Of a DNA stretch of 10,243 bases, positions 1 to 7,185 are shown in pieces. Under the pieces are notes generated by a model. It did not search any database and had not been told where the DNA came from. It saw only the letters and a list, made by a program, of their open reading frames with translations. Numbering within the stretch: the first letter of the stretch is position 1; every line of letters begins with the position of its first letter. The DNA comes from Desulfurellaceae bacterium (GTDB lineage: Bacteria; Campylobacterota_A; Desulfurellia; JAGGSF01). The position numbers and the translations under genes were made by a program. The stretch covers positions 1-10,243 of the forward strand of contig JAGMDW010000069.1 in NCBI GenBank assembly GCA_023128455.1, written 5' to 3'.

Positions 1-49
1 AAATTTAATGTTAAAAAAACACACGCATTTTTAAAAACTTAAAGCGTAA

Positions 50-58
50 GGGGGTGAG
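50..58 (+). promoter_or_regulatory. Shine-Dalgarno site of speD
   Basis: GGGGGTGAG lies directly upstream of a TTG codon at 61, with the G-run ending 6 bases before it. An in-frame TGA at 55-57 rules out any earlier start, so this site decides that speD begins with TTG. The 49 bases before it are very AT-rich. TTTAAT at 4-9 could be a -10 box, but its -35 would fall outside the window, so no promoter is called. Confidence 0.8.
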
Positions 59-60
59 AA

Positions 61-459
61 TTGAGGGCGTTAGGAAGACACATATTAGTTGAGTATTTCA
101 ACTGTGACCGGGTACTTCTCAATGATCCGGTAAGGTTGGAGAGTTGTTTAAAAGAAGCAGCAGTGAAAACTGGTGCTCATATTCTTTCTTCTACATTCAG
201 AACATTCGAGCCGCATGGAGTAAGTGGAGTAGTAATTGTGGCTGAATCTCATTTGGCCATTCACACCTGGCCAGAATATGGTATTTTGTTGGGAGACTTT
301 TTTACCTGTGGTGAACAGGCAAACCCATGGAAGGCGCATGACTATTTGAAAGGCATACTCAAACCCACTCATTCAAAGGAGCAAGAAATTCTGCGAGGCA
401 TAATGGGTGTGGATGTACCGCACAAACCATTTGTTCTCAAAGGAGCTGAAAGTGTTTAA
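61..459 (+). CDS. speD: S-adenosylmethionine decarboxylase proenzyme (pyruvoyl-dependent, bacterial class 1b)
   Basis: This 132-residue proenzyme decarboxylates S-adenosylmethionine to the aminopropyl donor used for spermidine-type polyamines. It starts at TTG (61) behind a strong Shine-Dalgarno site, giving the usual N-terminus MRALGRHILVEYFNC. The self-cleavage motif AESHLAIHTWPE spans residues 61-72. Cleavage is expected between Glu62 and Ser63, with Ser63 becoming the pyruvoyl group. His68 and Cys83 (in FTCG) match the processing and catalytic residues of the short Thermotoga-type enzyme, including their numbering. Length is normal for the class. The end overlaps the next gene, pdaD, by 8 bases, and both belong to a polyamine operon with speB. 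Some SpeD homologues have been recruited as arginine or ornithine decarboxylases, but the separate arginine decarboxylase next door makes the classic role more likely here. Confidence 0.95.
   Translation: MRALGRHILVEYFNCDRVLLNDPVRLESCLKEAAVKTGAHILSSTFRTFEPHGVSGVVIVAESHLAIHTWPEYGILLGDFFTCGEQANPWKAHDYLKGILKPTHSKEQEILRGIMGVDVPHKPFVLKGAESV
439..445 (+). promoter_or_regulatory. Shine-Dalgarno site of pdaD inside the end of speD
   Basis: AAAGGAG lies in the last codons of speD, 6 bases before the GTG at 452. It selects that GTG over the in-frame ATG at 407, which would add 15 residues encoded entirely within speD. The arrangement suggests translational coupling of the two genes. Confidence 0.75.
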
Positions 460-925
460 GGAAAGACCCAATATTTTTTGCCTGAGAGCCTCTGCTGGTG
501 ATGCATCCTATGAGCTTAATGCATTTGATATGGCTTTATTTAAAGCAGGTGTAGGGAACATGAACTTATTAAAAGTAAGTAGCATTTTGCCTCCTTATTG
601 TGAGTATGTGGAAAAGATAAAATTTGAAGAAGGGTCACTTATTCCTGTTGCTTATGGGGCAGCTTCTTCATCAATTAGAGGAGAGCTTTTGAGCGCAGCT
701 GTGGCTTGCGCTATACCAAAGGATAAAAGTAAAGCTGGATTGATTATGGAATATGCTACCAGAGGAAAAGCAAAAGAAGATACGGAAAAACAAGTAAGAG
801 AAATGGCTTTAAAAGGCATGCAATGGAGAGGCTATACAGTAGAAAAGATAATGTCTATATCTTGTGAGCATAGGGTAGAGAAGTGTGGTGCGGCTTTTGC
901 CTGTGTTGTTTTGGGATGGAAGTAA
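452..925 (+). CDS. pdaD: Pyruvoyl-dependent arginine decarboxylase
   Basis: This enzyme converts arginine to agmatine. Reading from GTG at 452 gives 157 residues, the normal family size. The self-processing motif NLLKVSSILPP covers about residues 38-48. Cleavage is expected between Ser43 and Ser44, Ser44 becoming the pyruvoyl prosthetic group. Asn38 and Glu100 (in GLIMEY) align with Asn47 and Glu109 of the Methanocaldococcus jannaschii enzyme at a constant offset of 9 from its Ser53. The gene lies between speD and an agmatinase-type gene, so its product agmatine would feed the next enzyme. It overlaps speD by 8 bases. This family is common in archaea and scattered among bacteria. Having two pyruvoyl decarboxylases of unrelated folds in one operon is biochemically coherent but worth noting. 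Confidence 0.93.
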   Translation: MFKERPNIFCLRASAGDASYELNAFDMALFKAGVGNMNLLKVSSILPPYCEYVEKIKFEEGSLIPVAYGAASSSIRGELLSAAVACAIPKDKSKAGLIMEYATRGKAKEDTEKQVREMALKGMQWRGYTVEKIMSISCEHRVEKCGAAFACVVLGWK

Positions 926-928
926 TTT

Positions 929-1768
929 ATGGATGATGATGGCAATTGTTTTCTCTGTGCAAATAAAGATTTTAGGAGATCTAAGGTATGTATAGCGGGC
1001 ATACCTTATGATGGAACGAGTAGCAACAGGTGCGGAGCACGGTTTGCGCCTAAGGCGATAAGAGAGGCATCACACGGCATAGAGTCGTATAGCGTTTATC
1101 AAAAAAAGAGCTTGCAGGGAAAGTCTGTCTCCGATATGGGTGATATACCATTGCCTTTAGGCGATGCAGAATTTGCAATGGGAATTATAAAATCTTTTGT
1201 CTCTCCTATTGTAAGGGAGAAAAAATGTTTTTTCTTTGGAGGGGAACATTTGATCAGCTTGCCTATTGTGGATGTTTTATCTAATGAGTATAAGAATTTG
1301 TTCGTGGTGCAATTTGATGCTCATGCAGATTTAAGGGATAGCTGGATGGGCGAAAAGCTTTCTCACGCCTCTGTTATGAGAAGAGTAGCAGAGATTATAG
1401 GGTTTGAACATCTGCTGCAGTTGGGTATCCGTTCAGGTACAGAAGAGGAATTTAAACTTCCACAAAGGAAACAACTTTTATGTGAAAATTTTTCCTATGT
1501 GGATGAATTTATTAAAATCATAGGGAAAAATCCTGTTTATCTCTCCATAGATTTGGATGTTTTAGACACATCGGTAGCACCTGGAGTAGGAACACCAGAG
1601 CCTGGCGGAAGAAGTTTTATAGAGTTAATTGAAACCTTGGTGAAATTTTCATCTCTTAATGTTGTGGGTTGTGATTTAGTTGAACTTTCTCCTCATTATG
1701 ATTCTTCGGGTAACTCATCTATTGTAGCTGCCAGTATAGTGAAAGAAGTTATTCTCAATCTTTTTTAA
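929..1768 (+). CDS. speB: Agmatinase (ureohydrolase family)
   Basis: This 279-residue protein belongs to the arginase/agmatinase family of binuclear manganese hydrolases. It probably splits agmatine into putrescine and urea. Metal-ligand motifs are all present: GGEH (His107), DAHADLRD (Asp130, His132, Asp134), SHASVMR (145-151) and SIDLDVLD (Asp208, Asp210), followed by GTPEPGG (221-227). The ATG at 929 lies 3 bases after pdaD and has a modest Shine-Dalgarno GGAAG (918-922). Following an arginine decarboxylase strongly favours agmatinase over arginase or formimidoylglutamase. An alternative is N1-aminopropylagmatine ureohydrolase, as in Thermus, if the missing aminopropyltransferase prefers agmatine. 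Sequence alone does not separate these substrates. The last 14 bases overlap the end of the oppositely oriented helicase gene. Confidence 0.9.
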   Translation: MDDDGNCFLCANKDFRRSKVCIAGIPYDGTSSNRCGARFAPKAIREASHGIESYSVYQKKSLQGKSVSDMGDIPLPLGDAEFAMGIIKSFVSPIVREKKCFFFGGEHLISLPIVDVLSNEYKNLFVVQFDAHADLRDSWMGEKLSHASVMRRVAEIIGFEHLLQLGIRSGTEEEFKLPQRKQLLCENFSYVDEFIKIIGKNPVYLSIDLDVLDTSVAPGVGTPEPGGRSFIELIETLVKFSSLNVVGCDLVELSPHYDSSGNSSIVAASIVKEVILNLF

Positions 1769-4163
1769 TCATTTCGTTTAGTTGTTCAATGTTACCGATA
1801 TGCATCTGGCACGAAGGAAGAGCATCTAAAAAGTATTTGCCATAAGACTTGGTGAGTATTCTTTTATCTAAGACAACTATTGTTCCTTTATCTTCTTTGC
1901 TTCTAATCAGCCTGCCAAAACCTTGTTTTGTTTTTATCACTGCTTTAGGCAGACTGTATTGCATGAATGAATTGCCTCCTTCCTGTTCAATTAATTTATA
2001 TTTTGCACTTTCTATAGGATGAGTGGGTACCTCGAATGGTAACTTTGTGATAACCACGCAAGAAAGAGCCTTTCCTTTTACATCTACTCCTTCCCAAAAG
2101 CTGCTTACGCCAAATAGAATACCATTGCCTGCTTTTTTAAATAGTGTGAGCAGCTTAGACCTATCCATATCTCCTTGTTTGAATATTTCATGATTTTTTA
2201 TTTTTTCTTTGCACAATTCATAGACATCATTCATGAGCTTAATAGAGGTAAATAGAATAAGAATTCCACCTTCTACTGTTTCTGTGATGTTGCATATTGC
2301 CTGGTTGAGACTTTGCAAAAAACCTTCTTCTTGTGGTAATGAGGCATTCTTTACTATGATGAGTTTTGCTAATTTTTGAAAGTCAAAAGAGGAAGGCAAA
2401 ATGAGGGCTTCTGCTTTTTCGAGACCGATATTGTTCCGAAAAAAATCAAAGGAATTTCCCACACTTAAAGTAGCAGATGTAAAGATACAACATCTTTTAT
2501 GATTGAATAATATCTCTTTCATATAGGGGGCGAGTTTTAGCGGTGTGATGTGAAAAAAAAGGTTCTTTTTTTGTATGGAAAACCACAGAATATCGTTTTG
2601 TTCAGGATTTTCAAATGTCTTCAACAAAGATACAAAGGAAAAGATTCTTCCCATATAAGCATGAAAGTGTTTTATATAAAATAATGCTTCTTCATTATTT
2701 TTTATCTGTTTTAATTCTTTTTCTATCTTTTCTCCATGAGAGATTATTTCCTTTAAAAGTTCATAAAGTTCTGTTAATGGTTCTTTGATTGACTGAGATA
2801 TATCTTCGCTGAAGGATATTTCTTTGGCATTTTGAGGAAGAAAGGTTTTTATAATATCGGTTATGTTTGTTGATAATTCGTCTATCCGTTTTTTCTTCTC
2901 TTCTATTTCTTCGCTCAGTTTATCCAGCTTTTCATTTAAAGAGGGAAGGTTTTCTGTGAATGTTTGAAGGATGAAAATTACACCCCTATTCTTCTTTCTA
3001 AAGCGATTGTGCAATTTAGAGAATATTCTCTTCACCCCTTCTATAGACAGGCTTTCTCCAAAGTGCTTGGTTGCCACATTTTCTATGTTGTGCGCTTCAT
3101 CAAAGATAATGTTCTTATATGGAGGAAGAAGAGCGGAGGCTTTGCTGAGTTGAGAAATAACAAGGTCGGAAAAAACGAGATGATGATTGGCTACGATTAT
3201 ATCACTGGCTGCGGTATGTAGTTTTGCCTTGAAGTAAAAACATTGGTCCGGGAAATATTTACATCTCTTGTACAAACAGGTATCTGTTTGTGAACATATC
3301 TCTTCCCACAATCTCTCGCCTACAAAATCTGATATTTCCTCATGCCTTCCTTCGTTTGTTTTGCTTGCCCAGTCTCTTAAGTTTTCTGTCTCTTTCTTTT
3401 TCCCTTCAAAAGGGAGGAAACTGCCAGTTTTCAACATCTCTTCAAATTTTCTTAAACATAAAAAATGTCCTCTTCCCACAGCCAAAGATGCGGTAAAGGG
3501 AATATTGAGGTTTCTTGAAAGGAATGGTATGTCCTTATTTATCAACTGGTATTGGAGATTTATGGTATTTGTAGAGATAACAATGTGCTCCTTATTTTTC
3601 TTTGCCCATATTATAGCAGGCAGGAGATAAGCGAAGCTCTTACCCGTTCCTGTGCCTGCTTCCACCACCAGGTTTTCGCCTTCATTCAATGTTTTTGCTA
3701 CTTGTTCCGCCATCTTCAGCTGTTCTTTTCTGCATTCAAAATCTTCTAACTTTCGAGAAAGCAATCCTTTGTTTTCAAAGTAATTCTTTGCCTGCTCTAT
3801 ACTTATCTTTTCTTCTTTTTTTGCAGGCTTTATTATAATGTGGGCAAATGAGCAGTCGTTATTTACAATGTAAAATCCTATTCCGCTTTGAGACAAATAA
3901 GCGGCGATGTTTAAGTCTTGATTTGAAGGGGCAAGTATGCCGGAGGGATGATTATGAATTACTGCATATCCGGATGGAACATCACATACAGCCACTGTAC
4001 ATTCTTCATTTCCCCAGCTTTTGGCTTCTATCTCCTCTATTTTCCCCTCATCATTTGTCTTTCCTGTGAAGAATACCTCTCCTTTTTCATTCTTTTTGAT
4101 TTCTTCTGTTATGTAGTTGCGGGCAGATGATGTAAATATCTTATTGGTGGGGATGTACATCAT
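1755..4163 (-). CDS. DinG-like Fe-S helicase with N-terminal RadC-like JAB/JAMM domain
   Basis: This 802-residue fusion has two parts. Residues 1 to about 115 form a RadC-like JAB domain: Glu29 is a candidate catalytic glutamate, and HNHPSG...SNQD supplies His70, His72, Ser80 and Asp83 in exact HxH-x7-S-x2-D spacing. From about 140 onward it is a superfamily 2 XPD/DinG helicase. Seen there are Walker A GTGTGKS (170-176), four cysteines fitting the [4Fe-4S] cluster (Cys236, 296, 301, 308, with Cys290 extra), DEAH (355-358), SATLS (563-567), FWEGVD (689-694) and QGFGRLIR (747-754). A lysine/glutamate-rich, probably coiled-coil stretch covers about 405-435. Such helicases unwind DNA 5' to 3' at forks or R-loops. 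The JAB partner's role is unknown. The first ATG shares ATGA with the purF stop and has no Shine-Dalgarno site, so translation is probably coupled. Usual DinG fusions carry a DEDD exonuclease instead. Confidence 0.9.
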   Translation of the reverse strand: MMYIPTNKIFTSSARNYITEEIKKNEKGEVFFTGKTNDEGKIEEIEAKSWGNEECTVAVCDVPSGYAVIHNHPSGILAPSNQDLNIAAYLSQSGIGFYIVNNDCSFAHIIIKPAKKEEKISIEQAKNYFENKGLLSRKLEDFECRKEQLKMAEQVAKTLNEGENLVVEAGTGTGKSFAYLLPAIIWAKKNKEHIVISTNTINLQYQLINKDIPFLSRNLNIPFTASLAVGRGHFLCLRKFEEMLKTGSFLPFEGKKKETENLRDWASKTNEGRHEEISDFVGERLWEEICSQTDTCLYKRCKYFPDQCFYFKAKLHTAASDIIVANHHLVFSDLVISQLSKASALLPPYKNIIFDEAHNIENVATKHFGESLSIEGVKRIFSKLHNRFRKKNRGVIFILQTFTENLPSLNEKLDKLSEEIEEKKKRIDELSTNITDIIKTFLPQNAKEISFSEDISQSIKEPLTELYELLKEIISHGEKIEKELKQIKNNEEALFYIKHFHAYMGRIFSFVSLLKTFENPEQNDILWFSIQKKNLFFHITPLKLAPYMKEILFNHKRCCIFTSATLSVGNSFDFFRNNIGLEKAEALILPSSFDFQKLAKLIIVKNASLPQEEGFLQSLNQAICNITETVEGGILILFTSIKLMNDVYELCKEKIKNHEIFKQGDMDRSKLLTLFKKAGNGILFGVSSFWEGVDVKGKALSCVVITKLPFEVPTHPIESAKYKLIEQEGGNSFMQYSLPKAVIKTKQGFGRLIRSKEDKGTIVVLDKRILTKSYGKYFLDALPSCQMHIGNIEQLNEMIKKD

Positions 4164-5521
4164 TCAAATTCTGTAAGATATTTACCCGTAAAACAGGCGT
4201 AACAAAAATTCTCCTTCTTTTCTGCCGCTTTTTTTAATCCATCCAACGAAAGGTAAGAAAGAGAATCAGCTGTGGAATATTTTTTTATCTCTTCTACACT
4301 ATGAGAGAAAGCAATAAGTTCTTTTCTGGTAGGGGTATCAATACCATAGAAACAAGGGGAGATGATGGGAGGAGAAGCAATGCGAAGATGCACTTCCTTT
4401 GCCCCTGCTGCTTTTAGCATTTTTACGATTTTTCTGCTGGTTGTTCCTCTAACGATAGAATCATCCACCACCACCACTCTTTTCCCCTTTAGAAATTTTC
4501 TTACTGCATTGAATTTTAACTTTACGCCAAAATGTCGTATGGATTGTTTGGGTTCTATAAAGGTTCTACCTATGTAATGGTTTCTGATTAAGCCGAACTC
4601 AAATGGTATGCCTGAGGCCTGGGCAAAACCTATGGCTGAAGCTACACTGGAATCTGGCACTGGAACAACAACATCCGCCTCAACTGGAGATTCTTGAAAC
4701 AACAATTCTCCTAATCTTTTTCTAACTATGTATACATCTTTTTCCCATAAAATGCTGTCGGGACGGGCAAAATATACATATTCAAATATACATTGTTTTG
4801 GTTCTACCTTTTTAAAGGGTTGCAGGGAGGTTATACCTTTGTCATTTATAATCACGACTTCTCCAGGCTTTACATCTCGTAAGAGCTTAGCTCCGATGAG
4901 TTCAAATGAGCATGTTTCTGAAGAGAGAATGATTGTGTCCTTCATCTTTCCTATAGTCAACGGTCTGAACCCATAGGGATCTCTTACCCCAATGATGCTA
5001 TGCTTGGTGAGAATAACCAGTGAATATGCGCCTTTTATCTGTTTTAAGGAGTTAATCAATCTTGTTATTATATTACCCTTGCTGTGAGCAATAAGATGGA
5101 GGATTATCTCCGTATCAGATTGAGAGTTGAAGATTGCTCCTTTTGTAGTAAGACTTTTTCTTAATTTATAGGTATTAGTTAAATTCCCATTGTGAGCGAT
5201 GGCAATGTTTCCCGATGAAAGGGTGGCGGTAAACGGTTGTATATTTATAAAACTGTCGTCTCCTGTTGTAGAATAACGGTTATGACCAATGGCGACATTT
5301 CCTTTTAATTTCTTAATTGTTTCTTTATCAAATACCTCGGCGACTAATCCCGTGGATTTATATTCATAGAAGTTTTTTTTATCTGTAGATACAATTCCTG
5401 CGCTTTCCTGTCCCCGATGTTGAAGAGCATATAGTATCAAATAGGCAAAATTCGCAGCCTCTTTATGGTTAAATACACCACATATACCACATGCTTCTTT
5501 CAATTTATAATCCGAGAACAT
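4160..5521 (-). CDS. purF: Amidophosphoribosyltransferase (glutamine PRPP amidotransferase), Fe-S type
   Basis: This enzyme commits PRPP to purine synthesis by forming 5-phosphoribosylamine with ammonia from glutamine. The 453-residue protein starts with a 10-residue propeptide ending before Cys11 (EACGICGVF), the N-terminal nucleophile of the glutaminase domain. Other glutaminase signatures are LQHRGQESAG (33-42), HNRYSTTG (80-87) and HNGNLTN (110-116). The phosphoribosyltransferase PRPP loop VVVVDDSIVRGTTS spans 349-362. Cys244, Cys390, Cys440 and Cys443 match the four cluster ligands of the Bacillus subtilis type, so an oxygen-sensitive [4Fe-4S] cluster is expected. The ATG at 5521 overlaps dapB by 17 bases, and GAAGG abuts the ATG with no spacer, so coupling to dapB translation is likely. 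An in-frame TTG at codon 7 is a less likely start. Unusually, it sits within a lysine operon. Confidence 0.96.
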   Translation of the reverse strand: MFSDYKLKEACGICGVFNHKEAANFAYLILYALQHRGQESAGIVSTDKKNFYEYKSTGLVAEVFDKETIKKLKGNVAIGHNRYSTTGDDSFINIQPFTATLSSGNIAIAHNGNLTNTYKLRKSLTTKGAIFNSQSDTEIILHLIAHSKGNIITRLINSLKQIKGAYSLVILTKHSIIGVRDPYGFRPLTIGKMKDTIILSSETCSFELIGAKLLRDVKPGEVVIINDKGITSLQPFKKVEPKQCIFEYVYFARPDSILWEKDVYIVRKRLGELLFQESPVEADVVVPVPDSSVASAIGFAQASGIPFEFGLIRNHYIGRTFIEPKQSIRHFGVKLKFNAVRKFLKGKRVVVVDDSIVRGTTSRKIVKMLKAAGAKEVHLRIASPPIISPCFYGIDTPTRKELIAFSHSVEEIKKYSTADSLSYLSLDGLKKAAEKKENFCYACFTGKYLTEFE

Positions 5522-6287
5522 CCTTCGTCGTATACAATCCCGAAGGTTTATTTATTATCCACAAAGCGGCTTTTACCGCTCCTTGAGCAAAAGTTTCTCT
5601 GGATTGGGCACGATGGGCAATCTCTAATCTTTCTCCTATGCCGGCAAAGGTAACAGTGTGCTCTCCCACTACATCACCTCCTCTTAAGGAGAGAATGCCG
5701 ATTTCCTTATCCTTTCTTTCTCCTACTATGCCTTTTCTCCCATATACTGCTACATCTTCTAATTTTTCTCCCATTGCCTGAGCAATGATTTGTGCTATCT
5801 TCATCGCCGTTCCTGAAGGAGCATCCTTTTTTAATCTGTGGTGCATCTCCATTATTTCTACATCAAAATCCTTTATAAGAATAGGTGCTATCCTTTCTAC
5901 AATGGTAAATAAGGTATTCACCCCCACGCTCATGTTTGGAGACATAACAATGGAAATATTTTTAGATGCTTCTTTAATTTTTTCTATTCCTTTTTCGTCT
6001 ATACCAGTGGTGCCGATGACCATTTTCTTTTTGGCTTTTAGATGAGAAATTGTAGCCTCTGGTGTAGAAAATTCTATCATTACATCCCCTGCAATTTCTC
6101 CTATTTCACTGGTGATTTTTATATCTTTTTTTGGCAAACCTGCAATTTCTCCCATATCCATTCCGATATAGGGTGAATCAGGGGCTTCAACTCCTCCAGA
6201 AACTTCCATCCCTTCTGTATTTTCAACGGCTCTTACGATCATTCTACCCATCCTTCCACCTGCTCCGCAGATTATGACTCGAATCAT
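5505..6287 (-). CDS. dapB: 4-hydroxy-tetrahydrodipicolinate reductase
   Basis: This 260-residue NAD(P)H-dependent reductase converts 4-hydroxy-tetrahydrodipicolinate to tetrahydrodipicolinate, the second DAP-specific step. The nucleotide-binding loop GAGGRMGR covers residues 8-15 and GTTG covers 92-95. The catalytic motif EMHHRLKKDAPSGTA (147-161) holds His149, His150 and Lys153, matching His159, His160 and Lys163 of Escherichia coli, with the substrate-binding SGT following. Length is typical. The ATG at 6287 is preceded by GGGGAG (6297-6292), a good Shine-Dalgarno site whose first base is the last base of the dapA stop codon; the gap to dapA is 9 bases. The product of the upstream dapA is its substrate, so the two genes encode consecutive steps. 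Confidence 0.97.
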   Translation of the reverse strand: MIRVIICGAGGRMGRMIVRAVENTEGMEVSGGVEAPDSPYIGMDMGEIAGLPKKDIKITSEIGEIAGDVMIEFSTPEATISHLKAKKKMVIGTTGIDEKGIEKIKEASKNISIVMSPNMSVGVNTLFTIVERIAPILIKDFDVEIMEMHHRLKKDAPSGTAMKIAQIIAQAMGEKLEDVAVYGRKGIVGERKDKEIGILSLRGGDVVGEHTVTFAGIGERLEIAHRAQSRETFAQGAVKAALWIINKPSGLYTTKDVLGL

Positions 6288-6296
6288 ATCTCTCCC

Positions 6297-7175
6297 CTAA
6301 ATGAAGTTATAAGACTGAAGAACAGCCTTTAATTTTTCCTTATCTGCATCACCCATTTTGCATAAAGGTAGTTTGAATTCCTCTTCTACCAGTCCCATCA
6401 GATGACATGCCGTTTTTACAGGAATGGGATTTGTTTCAATGAACATTGCCTCATGCAGAGGATGGAGATAATGGTGCAGCTCTTTTGCTTTTTCAAAATC
6501 CCCATTAAGAATGGCGCCTACCTGTTCTGAAACGGGTTTTGGGGCAACATTTGCCGTTACAGAAATAACACCCGCCGCCCCTAAAGCCATCATAGGAAAG
6601 GTGAGGAAATCATCTCCGCTGATAACGACAAAATCGGACGGCGTATTTTCAATGATCTGGCTCACCTGCCTCAAACTTCCGCTTGCTTCTTTTATTCCAA
6701 TGACATTCTCTATTTGTGACAGTCGGCTTACTGTTTCGGGTAATATGTTTACACTTGTTCTTCCAGGAACATTGTATAGAACAATAGGAATATCCACTTC
6801 TCTTGCAATATATGCATAGTGTTCATATAGTCCTTGCTGCGTGGGTTTATTGTAATATGGGGTGACGGATAAAATGGCATCTGCGCCTGCTTCTTTTGCA
6901 TTTTCTGCTAAAACTACTACCTTTTTAGTATCATTTGTTCCTGCACCGGCCAAAACCCCTATATCTTTTTTACTGCATTCTTCCACTGTAATTTCAACCA
7001 GCCTTTTATACTCTGAAGTATCCATTGTTACGGCTTCGCCCGTTGTTCCGGCAGGAACGATAACATCTATACCATTGTCTATCTGTCTTCTTACTAATTT
7101 CCTATATATTTCCTCATCTATCTCGCCATTCCTAAAAGGTGTAATAATGGCGACCATCGCTCCTTTAATATCCAT
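6297..7175 (-). CDS. dapA: 4-hydroxy-tetrahydrodipicolinate synthase
   Basis: This class I (Schiff-base) aldolase condenses pyruvate with aspartate semialdehyde, the first committed step to DAP and lysine. Starting at the ATG at 7175 gives 292 residues, as usual for the family. Key residues line up with the E. coli enzyme: Thr44 and Thr45 in PAGTTGEAV, Tyr107 in TPYYNKP, Tyr134 and Arg139 in LYNVPGRT, and the Schiff-base Lys162 in GIKEASG. An in-frame ATG at 7187 would add four residues, but its own first bases form part of the Shine-Dalgarno site of the inner ATG, and it would overlap dapF. The inner start leaves a 2-base gap to the dapF stop. Feedback inhibition by lysine is possible but cannot be judged from sequence alone. 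Confidence 0.97.
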   Translation of the reverse strand: MDIKGAMVAIITPFRNGEIDEEIYRKLVRRQIDNGIDVIVPAGTTGEAVTMDTSEYKRLVEITVEECSKKDIGVLAGAGTNDTKKVVVLAENAKEAGADAILSVTPYYNKPTQQGLYEHYAYIAREVDIPIVLYNVPGRTSVNILPETVSRLSQIENVIGIKEASGSLRQVSQIIENTPSDFVVISGDDFLTFPMMALGAAGVISVTANVAPKPVSEQVGAILNGDFEKAKELHHYLHPLHEAMFIETNPIPVKTACHLMGLVEEEFKLPLCKMGDADKEKLKAVLQSYNFI

Positions 7176-7177
7176 AT

Positions 7178-7185
7178 TCACCTCC
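7178..7185 (-). promoter_or_regulatory. Shine-Dalgarno site of dapA
   Basis: On the minus strand GGAGGTGA runs from 7185 to 7178. The GGAGG part ends 5 bases before the ATG at 7175 and its TGA is the dapF stop codon. It is close to a perfect anti-16S match and fixes the dapA start at 7175. Confidence 0.8.

Noticed and set aside
407..451. N-terminal extension of the arginine decarboxylase from the ATG at 407
   Set aside because: The 15 extra residues lie wholly inside speD, have no Shine-Dalgarno site, and are not needed for family length; the GTG at 452 has AAAGGAG at a good distance.
1742..1766. Hairpin plus T-run at the end of speB as a terminator
   Set aside because: Only a 5-bp AT-rich stem (AAAGA/TCTTT) can be drawn before the T-run, too weak to support.
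2964..4130. Plus-strand open frames of 60-120 codons opposite the helicase gene
   Set aside because: They lie antisense to a clearly conserved protein, have low-complexity F/S-rich translations and no start signals or recognisable domains.
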